The notes beneath the pieces are model-generated. The model had not been told where the DNA came from, searched no databases, and worked only from the letters and a program-made list of their open reading frames with translations. A program made the translations under genes and the position numbers. Below, piece by piece: positions 33,343 to 43,212 of a DNA stretch of 64,000 bases. Origin of the DNA: Saccharospirillum sp965652395 (GTDB taxonomy: Bacteria; Pseudomonadota; Gammaproteobacteria; Pseudomonadales; Natronospirillaceae); contig CBFGUW010000013.1 in NCBI GenBank assembly GCA_965652395.1, positions 47,050-111,049 of the forward strand, given 5' to 3'. Within the stretch, counting starts at the first letter, position 1; each line of letters opens with the position of its first letter.

Positions 33343-34097
33343 GGTGCCGGTGTGGCATAGCCATAGAATTCAATAATCTCCTGTGCCACATCTGACTGAA
33401 TAAAGCTTAAAAAATGACGGGCAGCGGTACTGTTTTTACCATGCAGCAATAACACGGCGTCCTGTCGAATCGGGTTATGCAACTCAGCGGGAACCAGCCA
33501 ACTTGAACCGCGTTTAACCTCGCCTTCCTGCATGATTTGTGACAATGCTACGAAGCCAACATCGGCATTGCCGGTTTCCACGAATTGATAGGCCTGGGAA
33601 ATATTCTCCCCCTGCACCCAATTCGGACGGGTGCTGTCAGCCAAGCCGAGGTTTTCCAGCGTTTCCACAGCGGCGACGCCATAGGGGGCCAGGCGGGGGT
33701 TGGCCAGTGCCAATTTGTTGTAGTCACCCTGACGCAGCAACTCCGCGTTTTCCAATTCGAGACCGGGCGTGGCCGACCACAATGCCAAAGACCCGATGGC
33801 ATAGGTTATACGACTGCCCTCGACAATCGCGCCCTGCTGTTCCAGCGCCTCGGGCTTGGCCTCGTCCGCCGAGAAGAAAAGATGATAGGGCGCACCGTGA
33901 ATGATTTGAGCATAAAACCGGCCGGACGACCCGAAAGAGAGGATGACCTCGTGGCCTGTTTCCTCTTCAAAAGCTTCTGCCAGCACTTTCATCGGGCCGG
34001 TGAAATTGGAGGCCACGGCCAGCGTGATACGTTCGGCCGAGGCCTGCCCGAAAACCGCACTCAACAACAATACAAACGCTGCAGATAATGTCTTCAT
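33339..34097 (-). CDS. modA: ModA-like molybdate/oxyanion ABC transporter binding protein (orphan)
   Basis: The 252-residue protein has a signal peptide (ending GQASA-E) and the ModA block LTLAVASNF-like (ITLAVASNFTGPMKVLAEAF), the FGSSGRFYAQI substrate loop and the FLSFIQSDVAQEIIEFYGY C-terminus. ModA binds molybdate or tungstate in the periplasm. No modB or modC is nearby. The ATG at 34097 has an AGGG site and yields a proper signal peptide; the frame extends to 34151 but would add residues before the signal. It is in an operon behind a chemoreceptor gene, an odd setting that raises the possibility of a sensory role. Confidence 0.87.
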   Translation of the reverse strand: MKTLSAAFVLLLSAVFGQASAERITLAVASNFTGPMKVLAEAFEEETGHEVILSFGSSGRFYAQIIHGAPYHLFFSADEAKPEALEQQGAIVEGSRITYAIGSLALWSATPGLELENAELLRQGDYNKLALANPRLAPYGVAAVETLENLGLADSTRPNWVQGENISQAYQFVETGNADVGFVALSQIMQEGEVKRGSSWLVPAELHNPIRQDAVLLLHGKNSTAARHFLSFIQSDVAQEIIEFYGYATPAP

Positions 34098-34125
34098 GGT
34101 AGGGTTCCCTAAAAATAAGAGAACC

Positions 34126-36066
34126 TTACCTGAACACAAACCGATGCGCACCCTGATACAGCTCGGAACCCAAACGGTTCAGGTCCTCGGTCGCACCGAG
34201 GGACTGCTCACTAGCCGAGAGCGCATGATCGGAGGCATCCTGAATAAGAATCAGACGCTGGCTGATGTCTTCTGCCACATGGGATTGTTCCGTTACCGCT
34301 GTCGCGATCTGTTGGTTCATCGACTGGATAACGGCCACCGCATTACGAATGTGTTCGAACGACGACTGGGCTTCCATGGCTTCGGCTTTGCACTCGTCGG
34401 CCAGAGTGGCGTTATCGTTCATTTGCGTCAGGGCTTCGGTCGCCTTGGCCTGCAGCTGGCGAACGAGGCGATTGACTTTGTCCGTGGCTTCCTGCGTTCT
34501 CAGCGAGAGGTTACGCACTTCATCCGCCACTACGGAAAAACCCCGCCCGGCTTCACCGGCCCGGGCCGATTCGATGGCGGCGTTCAACGCCAAGAGATTA
34601 GTCTGCTGGGCGACATCGGAAATGAGGACGATAATGGCATCGATCTGGTCGCTTTCCTCCTTGAGCGATTGAATTTGACCTCGTGCCTTGGTGACGTTAT
34701 CCGCCAGATCGCAACTCAGTTCAATGGTGCGGTTAATGCGCTGCCCACCGGTTTCTGTTTGGCGGTCACACTCGCCTACGGCTTCGGCGGCCTCCTCGGC
34801 ATGGGAAGCCACTTCGTTGATGGAGACCGACATTTCCTGCGTAGCCGTGGCCACCTGGTCGGTTTCCAATTTCTGCTCGGATAAAAAGCGGTGGCTACGC
34901 CGTGCATGGTCGGCCATGGCGGTGCTGGTGTCGCTGAGCTGGTCAATCCCTTGCGACAACTGCCCCACCAAAGCTTTCAAATTATCGGAGGTTTGTTGGC
35001 TCGCGTGGAACAACAGGCCTATCTCATCTTCCCGTTGAACATCCACCTGCCGCGATAAATCTCCCTGCCCCAATGCGGTCATAAACCTCATCAGGTCACG
35101 AATGGGTTTATTCACCGATCGAACGGTTACCAGGGCAATCAAGGTCGAAGAAATCAGAATAGCCAGGCCGAACAGCGACACTCCGGACAAGAACCGCTGA
35201 TCGGCACTATCCACTGTTTCACCCATACGCCGCTCCCAAGCTGTCAGCGACTGTTGTAATTGCTGATCATATTCCCGGACCTCCGCTTTCACACGTTGTT
35301 GCTCTCCAGTCGTACTCGCTACCGCCGCCAAGCTGTTGCCGAACAAATCGAGATCGGTCACCACCGCTTGCAGCGGCTGCAATGCCTGGCCAATGGTCAT
35401 GTTTGCATCCAGGTTTTCCGCCTGACCGCTCAAGGTTTCAATGCTCGACAGCAATACATCAGCAGGCACGTTTTCACCCGACCCAATAAACCGCAGCCAC
35501 GTTATATGACTTTCCTTCAGGCTTCGGTCCAAATTGACCGCCATTTGATATTGGTCATAGAGCGATGTCAGTTCCGAGTCGTTATAGAGGCTGATTCGCA
35601 AGGCGAGTTCGTTGCGGATCACATCCGTCAATTGCTGCATACTGTCGTTTGCGGTGCCGCTGGCCTGTTCTATGGCGGCCAGTGCCGACTGCTGCTGCCG
35701 ATGGGCTTGCGCAAACGTTTGAAGTGACGACTGATAATGGTCCAGCAAGGATAGGATGTCAGTTCCGTCCACCGACTCTGACAGGGCGGCCGCCTGAGTG
35801 CCAATGGCAGAAAGTGCAGATTGGGCTTCCCCCAAGGTCTCGCCGCTGCCACTGGTCTCATATTGGCGTTGCGCCAATTGCGATTCCAAAGCCTGACGTT
35901 TCATTTGGCTCACGGAGTCCTTTTCGTGAAAGGTATCGATCACAAGATTGAAACCACTCAAAGCGAAGGCCGACAAAAAAACCACCAGGGCAATGACCAC
36001 CGCGAAACCGGCGGTCAGTTTTACTTTTATGGTCAGGTTATTCAGCCAGGTTTTTATTGTTTTCAT
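34126..36066 (-). CDS. Methyl-accepting chemotaxis protein
   Basis: The 646-residue chemoreceptor has TM1 (about 15-38), a helical periplasmic ligand domain (about 40-290), TM2 (about 292-312), a HAMP region (NKPIRDLMRFMTALGQGDLS), and a long cytoplasmic signalling rod. The hairpin-tip sequence LLALNAAIESARAGEAGRGF binds CheA/CheW. It begins 12 bases after the second tctC gene and ends 28 bases before modA, so it is embedded in an operon of periplasmic binding proteins. This suggests that it senses the tricarboxylate (or another binding-protein ligand), by analogy with SBP-dependent receptors. Confidence 0.93.
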   Translation of the reverse strand: MKTIKTWLNNLTIKVKLTAGFAVVIALVVFLSAFALSGFNLVIDTFHEKDSVSQMKRQALESQLAQRQYETSGSGETLGEAQSALSAIGTQAAALSESVDGTDILSLLDHYQSSLQTFAQAHRQQQSALAAIEQASGTANDSMQQLTDVIRNELALRISLYNDSELTSLYDQYQMAVNLDRSLKESHITWLRFIGSGENVPADVLLSSIETLSGQAENLDANMTIGQALQPLQAVVTDLDLFGNSLAAVASTTGEQQRVKAEVREYDQQLQQSLTAWERRMGETVDSADQRFLSGVSLFGLAILISSTLIALVTVRSVNKPIRDLMRFMTALGQGDLSRQVDVQREDEIGLLFHASQQTSDNLKALVGQLSQGIDQLSDTSTAMADHARRSHRFLSEQKLETDQVATATQEMSVSINEVASHAEEAAEAVGECDRQTETGGQRINRTIELSCDLADNVTKARGQIQSLKEESDQIDAIIVLISDVAQQTNLLALNAAIESARAGEAGRGFSVVADEVRNLSLRTQEATDKVNRLVRQLQAKATEALTQMNDNATLADECKAEAMEAQSSFEHIRNAVAVIQSMNQQIATAVTEQSHVAEDISQRLILIQDASDHALSASEQSLGATEDLNRLGSELYQGAHRFVFR

Positions 36067-36078
36067 CTTGGCTGCTCC

Positions 36079-37086
36079 CTAGTAACCCAGGTAATAAATG
36101 TTGAGATCCCTCATTACGTCCAACAATTCGCCTTCCTGTTGCCGCAGGAAACGTTCGAAATCCTTACCGGTGCGGTAGGTAGACACCCAGCCATTGGCCG
36201 CCAGGGCATTCTGCCAGGCGGGGCTTCGGGTGAGGTTATCGAACATATCGATATAGGCGTTCACCTGCTGATCGCTCAAGCCGGGAGGCGCAAAGAAACC
36301 CCGCCAATTAACGAAGTCCACCTTGTACCCCTGTTCTTTAAACGTCGGTATTTGTGGATAGGCCGGGCTGCGTTCCAGGGCCGTAACACCGAGTATGCGC
36401 ACTTCACTATCACGCTGCAGTTGAATCGCCTCACCAAAGCCGGTCACCAGGCAATCGGCCTCTCCCGACTGCAGTGCGGCCATGGCAAGACCGCCGCCAT
36501 CGTAGGCGCGATAATTCAGGAACTGGGCTTGCTTGCCCACCGCTTTACGCATGATGGTGGCGGCGACTATGTTGTCCAGATCCCCGCGTGCCGAACCTCC
36601 GGCGAACTTGAGCCTATGTGGTGCTTCCTTGAACGCCGCCACCAGATCATCAAAGGTTTGGTAAGGCGAATCACGACTGACAACCAAGACGCCATAGTCG
36701 CCGATCAAGGAGGCAACAGGAGTTAAATCCTGATAGGTATAATCAAAAATATGCGATACCGAGCGAACAATAATGGGTGTCGAATTCACCATCAGGGTGT
36801 TGGGTTCAAGTGACCTCCCCTCCACCAGTTTCGACATGGCGACACCGCCACTGTTGCCGGAAATATTTTCATAATCAACGCGACGAACCAGACCCGACTC
36901 CTGCAACGTCTGTCCTACCGTTCGCGCTGTTAAATCCCATCCGCCGCCCTGACCACCGGGAATAACAAAGTGCATTTCATTCGTTGTCTCGGCGTTTGCC
37001 GGAGTTAGAAGTGGAAGAACACAAGTCAGAAAAACAGCGGCTAATCCGCGCATGGAAGGGATAAAACAGTCGCATATCGGTTTCAT
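36079..37086 (-). CDS. Tripartite tricarboxylate transporter binding protein (TctC/Bug family), second copy
   Basis: The 335-residue periplasmic protein starts with a signal peptide (ending TPANA-E) and then the Bug/TctC opening MHFVIPGGQGGGWDLTART. GGSARGDLDNIVAATI and the later NWRGFFAPPGLS blocks are typical. It is downstream of tctA, separate from the tctC that starts the operon, so the cluster has two substrate receptors for one TctAB channel. The two differ enough to bind different ligands. It is followed by the chemoreceptor gene. Confidence 0.92.
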   Translation of the reverse strand: MKPICDCFIPSMRGLAAVFLTCVLPLLTPANAETTNEMHFVIPGGQGGGWDLTARTVGQTLQESGLVRRVDYENISGNSGGVAMSKLVEGRSLEPNTLMVNSTPIIVRSVSHIFDYTYQDLTPVASLIGDYGVLVVSRDSPYQTFDDLVAAFKEAPHRLKFAGGSARGDLDNIVAATIMRKAVGKQAQFLNYRAYDGGGLAMAALQSGEADCLVTGFGEAIQLQRDSEVRILGVTALERSPAYPQIPTFKEQGYKVDFVNWRGFFAPPGLSDQQVNAYIDMFDNLTRSPAWQNALAANGWVSTYRTGKDFERFLRQQEGELLDVMRDLNIYYLGY

Positions 37087-37197
37087 TGTTCGACCTCATT
37101 ATTGTTATTGCCAACCTTGGAATAAAAAAGGGGCATAAAGTCCGCGACCTCATGCCCCAACCGAACCCCCTGCTAGGGGAATTTCCTTGAAGGGTAA

Positions 37198-38727
37198 TCA
37201 GTCGCTTACTGCGTCCTCCTTAATGGCGGCACGCATGCGGCGACGTAAAATCGGGCCAACCAGATAGGGTAGAATCAATCCCAGGGCGGCGACCAACCAG
37301 AGACAGGCAGCCAGTGGGCTGGCCCATAGAACGCTCCAGTCACCGTCGGATATGATCAGTGCATGCCCAAGATTCTTCTCCATTTCCGGCCCCAACAACA
37401 TGCCGAGAATGATGGGCACCAACGGAATTTCCAGCTTGCGCAGTACAAAACCGGCGACACCGAAAGCCACCATAAAATAGAGATCGAATGCACTGTGGCT
37501 GATGGAATAAATACCGACAAAGGCGATCATCGTTACCATCGGCAGCAAATACATAGGCGGAACTGACAATAACTTAACGAAGAAACCGACCAGCGGTATG
37601 TTCAACAGCAACAACAGGAAGTTACCGATCAACAAGGCCGCGATGACCCCCCAAACGATGTCCGCATTTTGCGTAAACATCAGCGGTCCGGGAGTGATGT
37701 TCAAAGAGATCAACATCGCCAGCAGCACCGCCGTGGTTCCGCTGCCCGGTACACCCAGGGTCAACATGGGCACCAAGGCGCCGGATGAGGCACCATTGTT
37801 CCCCGCTTCCGGAGCCGCCACACCACGAGGATCGCCCTCACCGAATTTACCTTTGCGGCCGAGGTATTGTTTCTCCAGGGTGTAGCTGATAAAGCTGCCC
37901 AGGGAAGCACCGGCTCCGGGCAACACACCTGCGATAAAGCCCAGCACACCACCACGGAAGGTGGTCGGCAATACGGCAATGATGTCTTTGGGTTTTAACA
38001 GCAGCTTGCCAACCTTGATTATTTTACGACCGGCACCGGCGCGTTCCTCAATGAACAGCAACAGTTCGGAAATCGCAAACAGACCGACAATAGCCAGAAT
38101 AAAATCGACCCCTTCATACAACTTGAGCACCCCAAAGGTGTAGCGCTGTGTTCCGGTGGCGATGTCGATGCCCACTGTCGAAATCATGATACCCAAGGTG
38201 GCCGCAAGGACGGTCTTCATTGGGTTCTTACCGGTAATACCACCCAAAGTCGCAAACGCCAGCATAAAGAGCGCGAAATATTCCGCAGGACCGAATGTAA
38301 GCGCGAATTTCGCCAGCACCGGGGCCAGCAATATCAACCCTACAGTACCGATCAGCCCACCCATGAAGGAGGCAATAGCCGACAGAGCAAGCGCTTCGGC
38401 GGCTTTGCCCTTTTGCGCCATCGGGTAACCATCCAGACAGGTCATCATCGCCGGTTCGTCGCCGGGAATATTCAACAGAATGGAGGAAATTCGACCGCCG
38501 TACATGGCACCGGCGTAAACAGCGGTGAGCAAAATCATCGCCGTTTCCGCTGGCAGACCGAGCGTAAACGCCAGCGGAATCAAAATGGCGACGCCATTGG
38601 CCGGGCCCAGACCCGGCAGAGCGCCTATCAACGTACCCACAAAGGCACCGAAGAGCGCGAACATGAGGTTTTGCGGTGACAACGCCACGGCAAAGCCATC
38701 AATCAAAAACTGCAGAGTGTCCATCAC
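37198..38727 (-). CDS. tctA: Tripartite tricarboxylate transporter, large permease (TctA)
   Basis: The 509-residue inner-membrane protein with about 10-12 helices has the TctA signatures GALPGLGPANGVAILIPLAF near residue 35-55 and the later glycine-rich GVLPGAGASLGSFISY and PEAGNNGASSGALVPMLTLG. It moves tri- or dicarboxylates with H+ or Na+ symport, receiving substrate from TctC. It lies in the tctC-tctB-tctA-tctC operon; a short CCCC/GGGG hairpin and 112-base gap separate it from the second tctC. Confidence 0.95.
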   Translation of the reverse strand: MMDTLQFLIDGFAVALSPQNLMFALFGAFVGTLIGALPGLGPANGVAILIPLAFTLGLPAETAMILLTAVYAGAMYGGRISSILLNIPGDEPAMMTCLDGYPMAQKGKAAEALALSAIASFMGGLIGTVGLILLAPVLAKFALTFGPAEYFALFMLAFATLGGITGKNPMKTVLAATLGIMISTVGIDIATGTQRYTFGVLKLYEGVDFILAIVGLFAISELLLFIEERAGAGRKIIKVGKLLLKPKDIIAVLPTTFRGGVLGFIAGVLPGAGASLGSFISYTLEKQYLGRKGKFGEGDPRGVAAPEAGNNGASSGALVPMLTLGVPGSGTTAVLLAMLISLNITPGPLMFTQNADIVWGVIAALLIGNFLLLLLNIPLVGFFVKLLSVPPMYLLPMVTMIAFVGIYSISHSAFDLYFMVAFGVAGFVLRKLEIPLVPIILGMLLGPEMEKNLGHALIISDGDWSVLWASPLAACLWLVAALGLILPYLVGPILRRRMRAAIKEDAVSD

Positions 38728-38753
38728 TCAACTCCCAATCGAGGAAGGCGTTC

Positions 38754-39200
38754 TTATTCGAACGCCAGCAAGCCCGCGGGCAGGCTCAACTCAAGAATGT
38801 TGTTAAACAGCACGAACACCACCACCGCGCTGAGCAAACCAGTCAGGAATGCGCCTTTGACGCCAGCGCCCATACGCCAGCACAGTGTGCCGACTGCCGC
38901 CGTGGTGGCGGGCACGAAACCCAGAGGTTCCAGCAGCAGGGCGTAGGCCACCAGAATTCCGATGGCGACCACCAATTCAATGGCTGTGCGGCCCCAGGGC
39001 CAGTGGGCGTCCGGGTCGGGTTTAGCGATCAGGTAGCAGCTTGAGAGCGCCAGAACCACGGCCAGGATAGTCGGGAATGTATCGGGTCCGACGGCCTCAT
39101 GGCCGCCGAAGGGTGCAGGCCACTGCTGGGCGGCCCAGCCGTACGCGACGGCCAGGACGAACAGCAGTACACCCAGGATGCGATCACCGCGTGCGGTCAT
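38754..39200 (-). CDS. tctB: Tripartite tricarboxylate transporter, small permease (TctB)
   Basis: The 148-residue protein with four predicted helices matches TctB length and position between tctC and tctA. Its first codon overlaps the end of tctC by four bases, consistent with translational coupling. The TctB family is weakly conserved in sequence, so the context carries much of the weight. Confidence 0.9.
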   Translation of the reverse strand: MTARGDRILGVLLFVLAVAYGWAAQQWPAPFGGHEAVGPDTFPTILAVVLALSSCYLIAKPDPDAHWPWGRTAIELVVAIGILVAYALLLEPLGFVPATTAAVGTLCWRMGAGVKGAFLTGLLSAVVVFVLFNNILELSLPAGLLAFE

Positions 39201-40174
39201 TTCAGCAACCCGATCTCACGAGACAGTTGTTCGATGTCATCCACTTGCGCGCGAACGAAGCTTTCGAATTCGTTGGCTGGCGGATGGAAAGGAATCAGAC
39301 CGTTCTGCTGCATAACGGACTTCCACTCCTCACTCGCATAGAGTTCATCGATCGCATTCACCCAGTAGGCCTGAGCTTCCGGATCGGCATCGGCGGGCAT
39401 ATAGAAACCGCGCCAGTTCGGACCCAGCGCATCGATACCCTGCTCACGTGCGGTCGGGATATTGCTGAACTTGCCAGGCAGACGCTCTTCAGCCAGCACC
39501 GCCAGCACGCGCAGGTCGCCGGATTCCATAAAGCCGGTGGCTTCACTGATATCCCCGGTGAACGCGTCGACGTGACCACCGATGACCTGAGTCATGGCTT
39601 CGCCACCGTTGTTGTAAGAGAGATACGGAATGCTCGGCAGGCTGCCCACACCGGCGGCCTTGGCGGCGATCAACACTTTCAGGTGATCCCAACCACCGTT
39701 GGCACTGCCACCGGCAAACTTAACGGCACGCGGGCTGCTCTTCAGTGCATCCATCAGTTGGTTCAGGTTTTGATACTGGGAATTTTTACCTACAGCGATG
39801 ATGCCGTAGTCCGCACCCAAAGCACCGACCCATTTCACCATGCCCGCATTCATACCCGGGAATTGCTGTTGGGCCAGTCGGGTGGTTGTCGCGGTTGAAG
39901 CGGCCACCAGCAGTTTGTCGTCGCTGTTCCGCTTACTCACGGTGTGCGCAAAGGCAACACCACCACCGGCACCGGCCATATTGGTGGTCTGCACCGCCCC
40001 CGGCACCATGTTCAATTCTTCCAGCACATTACCGACACTGCGGCAGGTAAAGTCCCAACCACCGCCCGGATCAGCCGGGGCAATACATTCCACCTTGCCG
40101 GAGGGTTCCCAGGCCAGAGCAGACAGACTGACGGCGGCCGCCGCCATCAAGGATAGCGTTTGCTTGAACTTCAT
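39197..40174 (-). CDS. tctC: Tripartite tricarboxylate transporter binding protein (TctC/Bug family), first copy
   Basis: The 325-residue periplasmic receptor has a signal peptide (AALAWEP cut near residue 21) and the opening KVECIAPADPGGGWDFTCRSVG, the Bug-family substrate loop. The block FAGGSANGGWDHLKVLIAA and the LGPNWRGFYMP region are typical. It is the first gene of the tct operon, divergent from a CitA/CitB-like two-component system that may induce it in response to external carboxylate. Confidence 0.94.
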   Translation of the reverse strand: MKFKQTLSLMAAAAVSLSALAWEPSGKVECIAPADPGGGWDFTCRSVGNVLEELNMVPGAVQTTNMAGAGGGVAFAHTVSKRNSDDKLLVAASTATTTRLAQQQFPGMNAGMVKWVGALGADYGIIAVGKNSQYQNLNQLMDALKSSPRAVKFAGGSANGGWDHLKVLIAAKAAGVGSLPSIPYLSYNNGGEAMTQVIGGHVDAFTGDISEATGFMESGDLRVLAVLAEERLPGKFSNIPTAREQGIDALGPNWRGFYMPADADPEAQAYWVNAIDELYASEEWKSVMQQNGLIPFHPPANEFESFVRAQVDDIEQLSREIGLLK

Positions 40175-40446
40175 CGGATTGTCCTCTTACTTGTGCTTGT
40201 TTTTATAAGATGCCCCACTGTGAACAGGGCAGACGGTTTCAGCCGTTAAGAGGACAGTATTCAGAGGCGGGTTTGCGGGGAAGTTTGTGTACGTAATGCC
40301 TTTAAACGCCATAAACCGCGTTTTGTTCATATTGTTCACGGGCCTTTTGGCACCGGCTCCGTTAGTCTGTGCCCTCGGGTGCCGACATCCGATCACAATA
40401 ACAATGAAAGACTACACTTAAGTCACAGCCACTACCCACTTAAGCC
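40175..40446. promoter_or_regulatory. Divergent control region of the tct operon and its two-component system
   Basis: The 272-base gap holds the two opposing promoters. A direct repeat of TTGTTCA-like units (TTGTTCATATTGTTCAC) is visible near 40321-40340 and could be a response-regulator site. This is a visual call, not tested. Confidence 0.35.
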
Positions 40447-42081
40447 GTGCTCAAAAAACTCAAGCTCAAAACCCGGATGATCCTGGTTCTTGGCCTGGTC
40501 AGCGCCGTTCAAACCGGCTTGATCGGCGGGTTCGCCTGGTATTACCTCAGCGATTCACTGGACGAGGAAATCGGCCAGCGCGCCCTTATGGTCGCCAAAA
40601 CCATCGCCGCCATGCCGGAAATCATCACCGGTGTACAGCAACGCGATACCGAATCCCTGCAGACTCTCAGCCATAAACTGGCCGCCACCAACGAAGCCCT
40701 CTTCATCGTCATCGGCGACCACAACAGCATTCGCCTGGCTCATCCCAACCCGGAACGGATTGGTCACTCCATGGCCGACGACGACGGTGACGATGGGGCC
40801 ACCGCACTGATTGGCGGGCAGGGATACGTCAACAAGGCACTGGGCAGCCTGGGGCTTTCGATGCGCGGCAAAGCACCGATATTCGACCTGCCCGGGGAAG
40901 AGATCATCGGCATCGTATCCGTCGGTTACTCACTCAACCAGGTTCGCTCCACCATCACCCGCTACAACCTCGTCCTGTTCACCGTCATGGCATTGATGCT
41001 GCTCGGCAGTGTCGCCGCCGCCATCATCATCGCCGGGCGCTTCAAACGCGCGATTTTCGGCCTGGAACCGGAACAGATCGCACGCTTGTTCGAAGAACGG
41101 GACGCCACGTTACAGTCCGTCCGTGAAGGCATCATCGCCATCAACCGGGACGGCATCATCACCACCTTCAACCGCACCGCTGTTGAAACGCTCGGCCTCA
41201 CACCCGATACCCGGCTCGCCGGCCAACCCATCACCAGCATCCTGCCGGAAAGCGGTTTGCCATCGGTGCTGAAAAGCGGCACGCCCCAGTTCGACCAGGA
41301 AGTCTGGCTGAACAACCGCCACATGATCGTCAACCGCTTACCGGTCAAACAAGGCAGCGACATCATCGGCGTTGTCGCCAGTTTCCGACCCAGGGACGAA
41401 CTGGACCAAGTCAGCCGACAGCTCACCCGAATTCAACAATACGCCGACACCCTGCGCAGCCAGACTCACGAATACTCCAACAAACTGCACACCATCGCCG
41501 GGTTGATTCAGCTGGGCGCCAACGACGAAGCCCTCACCCTGATCGGCAGCGAAGTCAGCGACCACCAGGCACTGATCCACCTGTTGCTCGAATCCGTCCC
41601 CGACCCGGTATTGGCCGGTTGCCTGCTCGGCAAATACAACCGCGCCCGCGAGATGGGCCTGAAACTGATCATCGACCCCGGCAGCCGCATGATGGAAATG
41701 CCCGACGCCCTACCCCGCGACCAACTCGTCAGTGTCGTCGGCAACCTCATCGACAACGCTCTTGAAGCCACCCGCCAGCAACACTCCAGCGGCGGCGAAG
41801 TGCATTTAAGCATGAGCGACCTCGGGCACGACCTGATTTTCGAAGTGGAAGACCAAGGCCCCGGCGTCGCACTCAGCGACCAGGAACGCATCTTTGAAAA
41901 AGGCTTCACCAGCAAGGCCGACGAAAATCACGGCATCGGCTTACACCTGGTGCGGAACTTCGTCCACCGTTGGGGCGGCTCCGTCACCGTCGAAACCCTA
42001 ACGCCCGTCGGCAGCCGATTCACCCTCTACCTGCCCAAAACACCTACGCACTCCATGTCGATTTCAGGACAAGGCTCATGA
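40447..42081 (+). CDS. CitA/DcuS-family sensor histidine kinase
   Basis: The 544-residue membrane kinase has TM1 (about 12-34), a periplasmic PAS/Cache-like domain (about 35-175), TM2 (about 177-198), a cytoplasmic PAS domain (about 212-320), then a HisKA-like SPOB helix with the His in SQTHEYSNKLHTIAGLI and HATPase_c with NLIDNALEATR, DQGPGV and HGIGLHLV. This layout is that of CitA/DcuS/DpiB sensors of citrate or C4-dicarboxylates. The start is GTG with a weak ribosome site. It overlaps the response regulator by four bases and is divergent from tctC, so a TctABC substrate is the likely ligand. Confidence 0.92.
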   Translation: MLKKLKLKTRMILVLGLVSAVQTGLIGGFAWYYLSDSLDEEIGQRALMVAKTIAAMPEIITGVQQRDTESLQTLSHKLAATNEALFIVIGDHNSIRLAHPNPERIGHSMADDDGDDGATALIGGQGYVNKALGSLGLSMRGKAPIFDLPGEEIIGIVSVGYSLNQVRSTITRYNLVLFTVMALMLLGSVAAAIIIAGRFKRAIFGLEPEQIARLFEERDATLQSVREGIIAINRDGIITTFNRTAVETLGLTPDTRLAGQPITSILPESGLPSVLKSGTPQFDQEVWLNNRHMIVNRLPVKQGSDIIGVVASFRPRDELDQVSRQLTRIQQYADTLRSQTHEYSNKLHTIAGLIQLGANDEALTLIGSEVSDHQALIHLLLESVPDPVLAGCLLGKYNRAREMGLKLIIDPGSRMMEMPDALPRDQLVSVVGNLIDNALEATRQQHSSGGEVHLSMSDLGHDLIFEVEDQGPGVALSDQERIFEKGFTSKADENHGIGLHLVRNFVHRWGGSVTVETLTPVGSRFTLYLPKTPTHSMSISGQGS

Positions 42082-42761
42082 GAACACTGCGACTATTGAT
42101 CGTTGAAGACGACCGTCAAATCGCCGAAATCCAACGCCGTTTCGTCGAAAGACTCGACGCCGTAGAACTCTGCGGCATGGCCCACAGCCTGGAAGACGCC
42201 CGCGACCTCGTGGAAGTACTGCAACCCGACCTCGTCCTGCTCGACGTCTACTTCCCCCAAGGCAACGGCCTCGACCTACTGCGCCAATTGCGCGCCGCCA
42301 ACAGCGCCACCGACGTCATCCTCATCACCGCCGCCCGCGAAGTCACCACCTTACGCAGCGCCCTGCGCGGCGGCGTATTCGACTACATCCTCAAACCCCT
42401 CGTCTACGAACGCCTCGAAGAAGCCATCAACAACTACCGGCAACACCTCGACACACTCGACAGCCTGCAAAAAGTCGCCCAAAAAGAAGTCGACGCCCTC
42501 CTCCCCCGCGGCCACACCGACCAAACTACCGACACCGCCCCCCGCCTACCCAAAGGCATAGACGCCCTCACCCTCGACAAAATCCGCACCGTCGTCAGCG
42601 AAGGTGGCGACTGGAGCGCCGAAGCCGTCGGCCAACGCATCGGCGCCTCACGCACCACCGCACGCCGCTATCTCGAATACCTCGTCAGCACCGACGAACT
42701 CAGCGCCGAAGTCAACTACGGCACCGTCGGACGACCCGAACGGCGTTACAAAAAACGCTAA
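42078..42761 (+). CDS. CitB/DpiA-family response regulator
   Basis: The 227-residue regulator has a receiver domain with acidic residues EDD (9-11), phosphoacceptor Asp in LVLLDVYFPQGNG (about 56) and Lys in ILKPL. A C-terminal helix-turn-helix of the CitB/DctR type follows (AEAVGQRIGASRTTARRYLEYLV). The ATG overlaps the kinase stop in ATGA form; the longer frame from 41970 lies inside the kinase and was discarded. It probably activates the divergent tct operon. Confidence 0.93.
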   Translation: MRTLRLLIVEDDRQIAEIQRRFVERLDAVELCGMAHSLEDARDLVEVLQPDLVLLDVYFPQGNGLDLLRQLRAANSATDVILITAAREVTTLRSALRGGVFDYILKPLVYERLEEAINNYRQHLDTLDSLQKVAQKEVDALLPRGHTDQTTDTAPRLPKGIDALTLDKIRTVVSEGGDWSAEAVGQRIGASRTTARRYLEYLVSTDELSAEVNYGTVGRPERRYKKR

Positions 42762-42858
42762 GGAAAGCACCGCCCGGAAAACACATCCGATGAAAAATAA
42801 AATCCCGCCCTCATATTCTTTCGATCATTAATTTTCCTGGCCCAATGCCGTCACCCTT

Positions 42859-43188
42859 ATGCTCAGTAACGAAACCCTCATCCTCATTTTAGTATTGGCC
42901 ATCATTGGCGCCTGGTTCTGGCACCACCTCGGCATTCGACAAATCGCCCTACGACACGCCCGCCAAACCGCGAAAAAAGAAGGCGTACAATTGTTGGACG
43001 ACAGCATCGTGCTCGCCAGAATCCGGCTATGCCGTTCACCGGATACGGCGATTGCTTTTCAGAGAACCTATCAGTTTGAATTTTCTTCGCTGGGGGATCG
43101 ACGTTTTCTGGGGTGGGTTATTTTGAAGGGAAGACGGTTAGAAACCGTGGAGTTGCAACCCTATAGCGAACGCAATTGGTTGCAATAA
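42859..43188 (+). CDS. DUF3301 membrane-anchored protein
   Basis: The 109-residue protein has one N-terminal membrane helix (LILILVLAIIGAWFWH) and a small cytoplasmic domain containing CRSPDTAIAFQRTYQFEFSS and GWVILKGRRLETVELQPY, the DUF3301 pattern. Widespread in gammaproteobacteria, function unknown. A long inverted repeat follows it. Confidence 0.85.
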   Translation: MLSNETLILILVLAIIGAWFWHHLGIRQIALRHARQTAKKEGVQLLDDSIVLARIRLCRSPDTAIAFQRTYQFEFSSLGDRRFLGWVILKGRRLETVELQPYSERNWLQ

Positions 43189-43212
43189 TCTACCGACTGA
43201 AGATTAAGGCTA

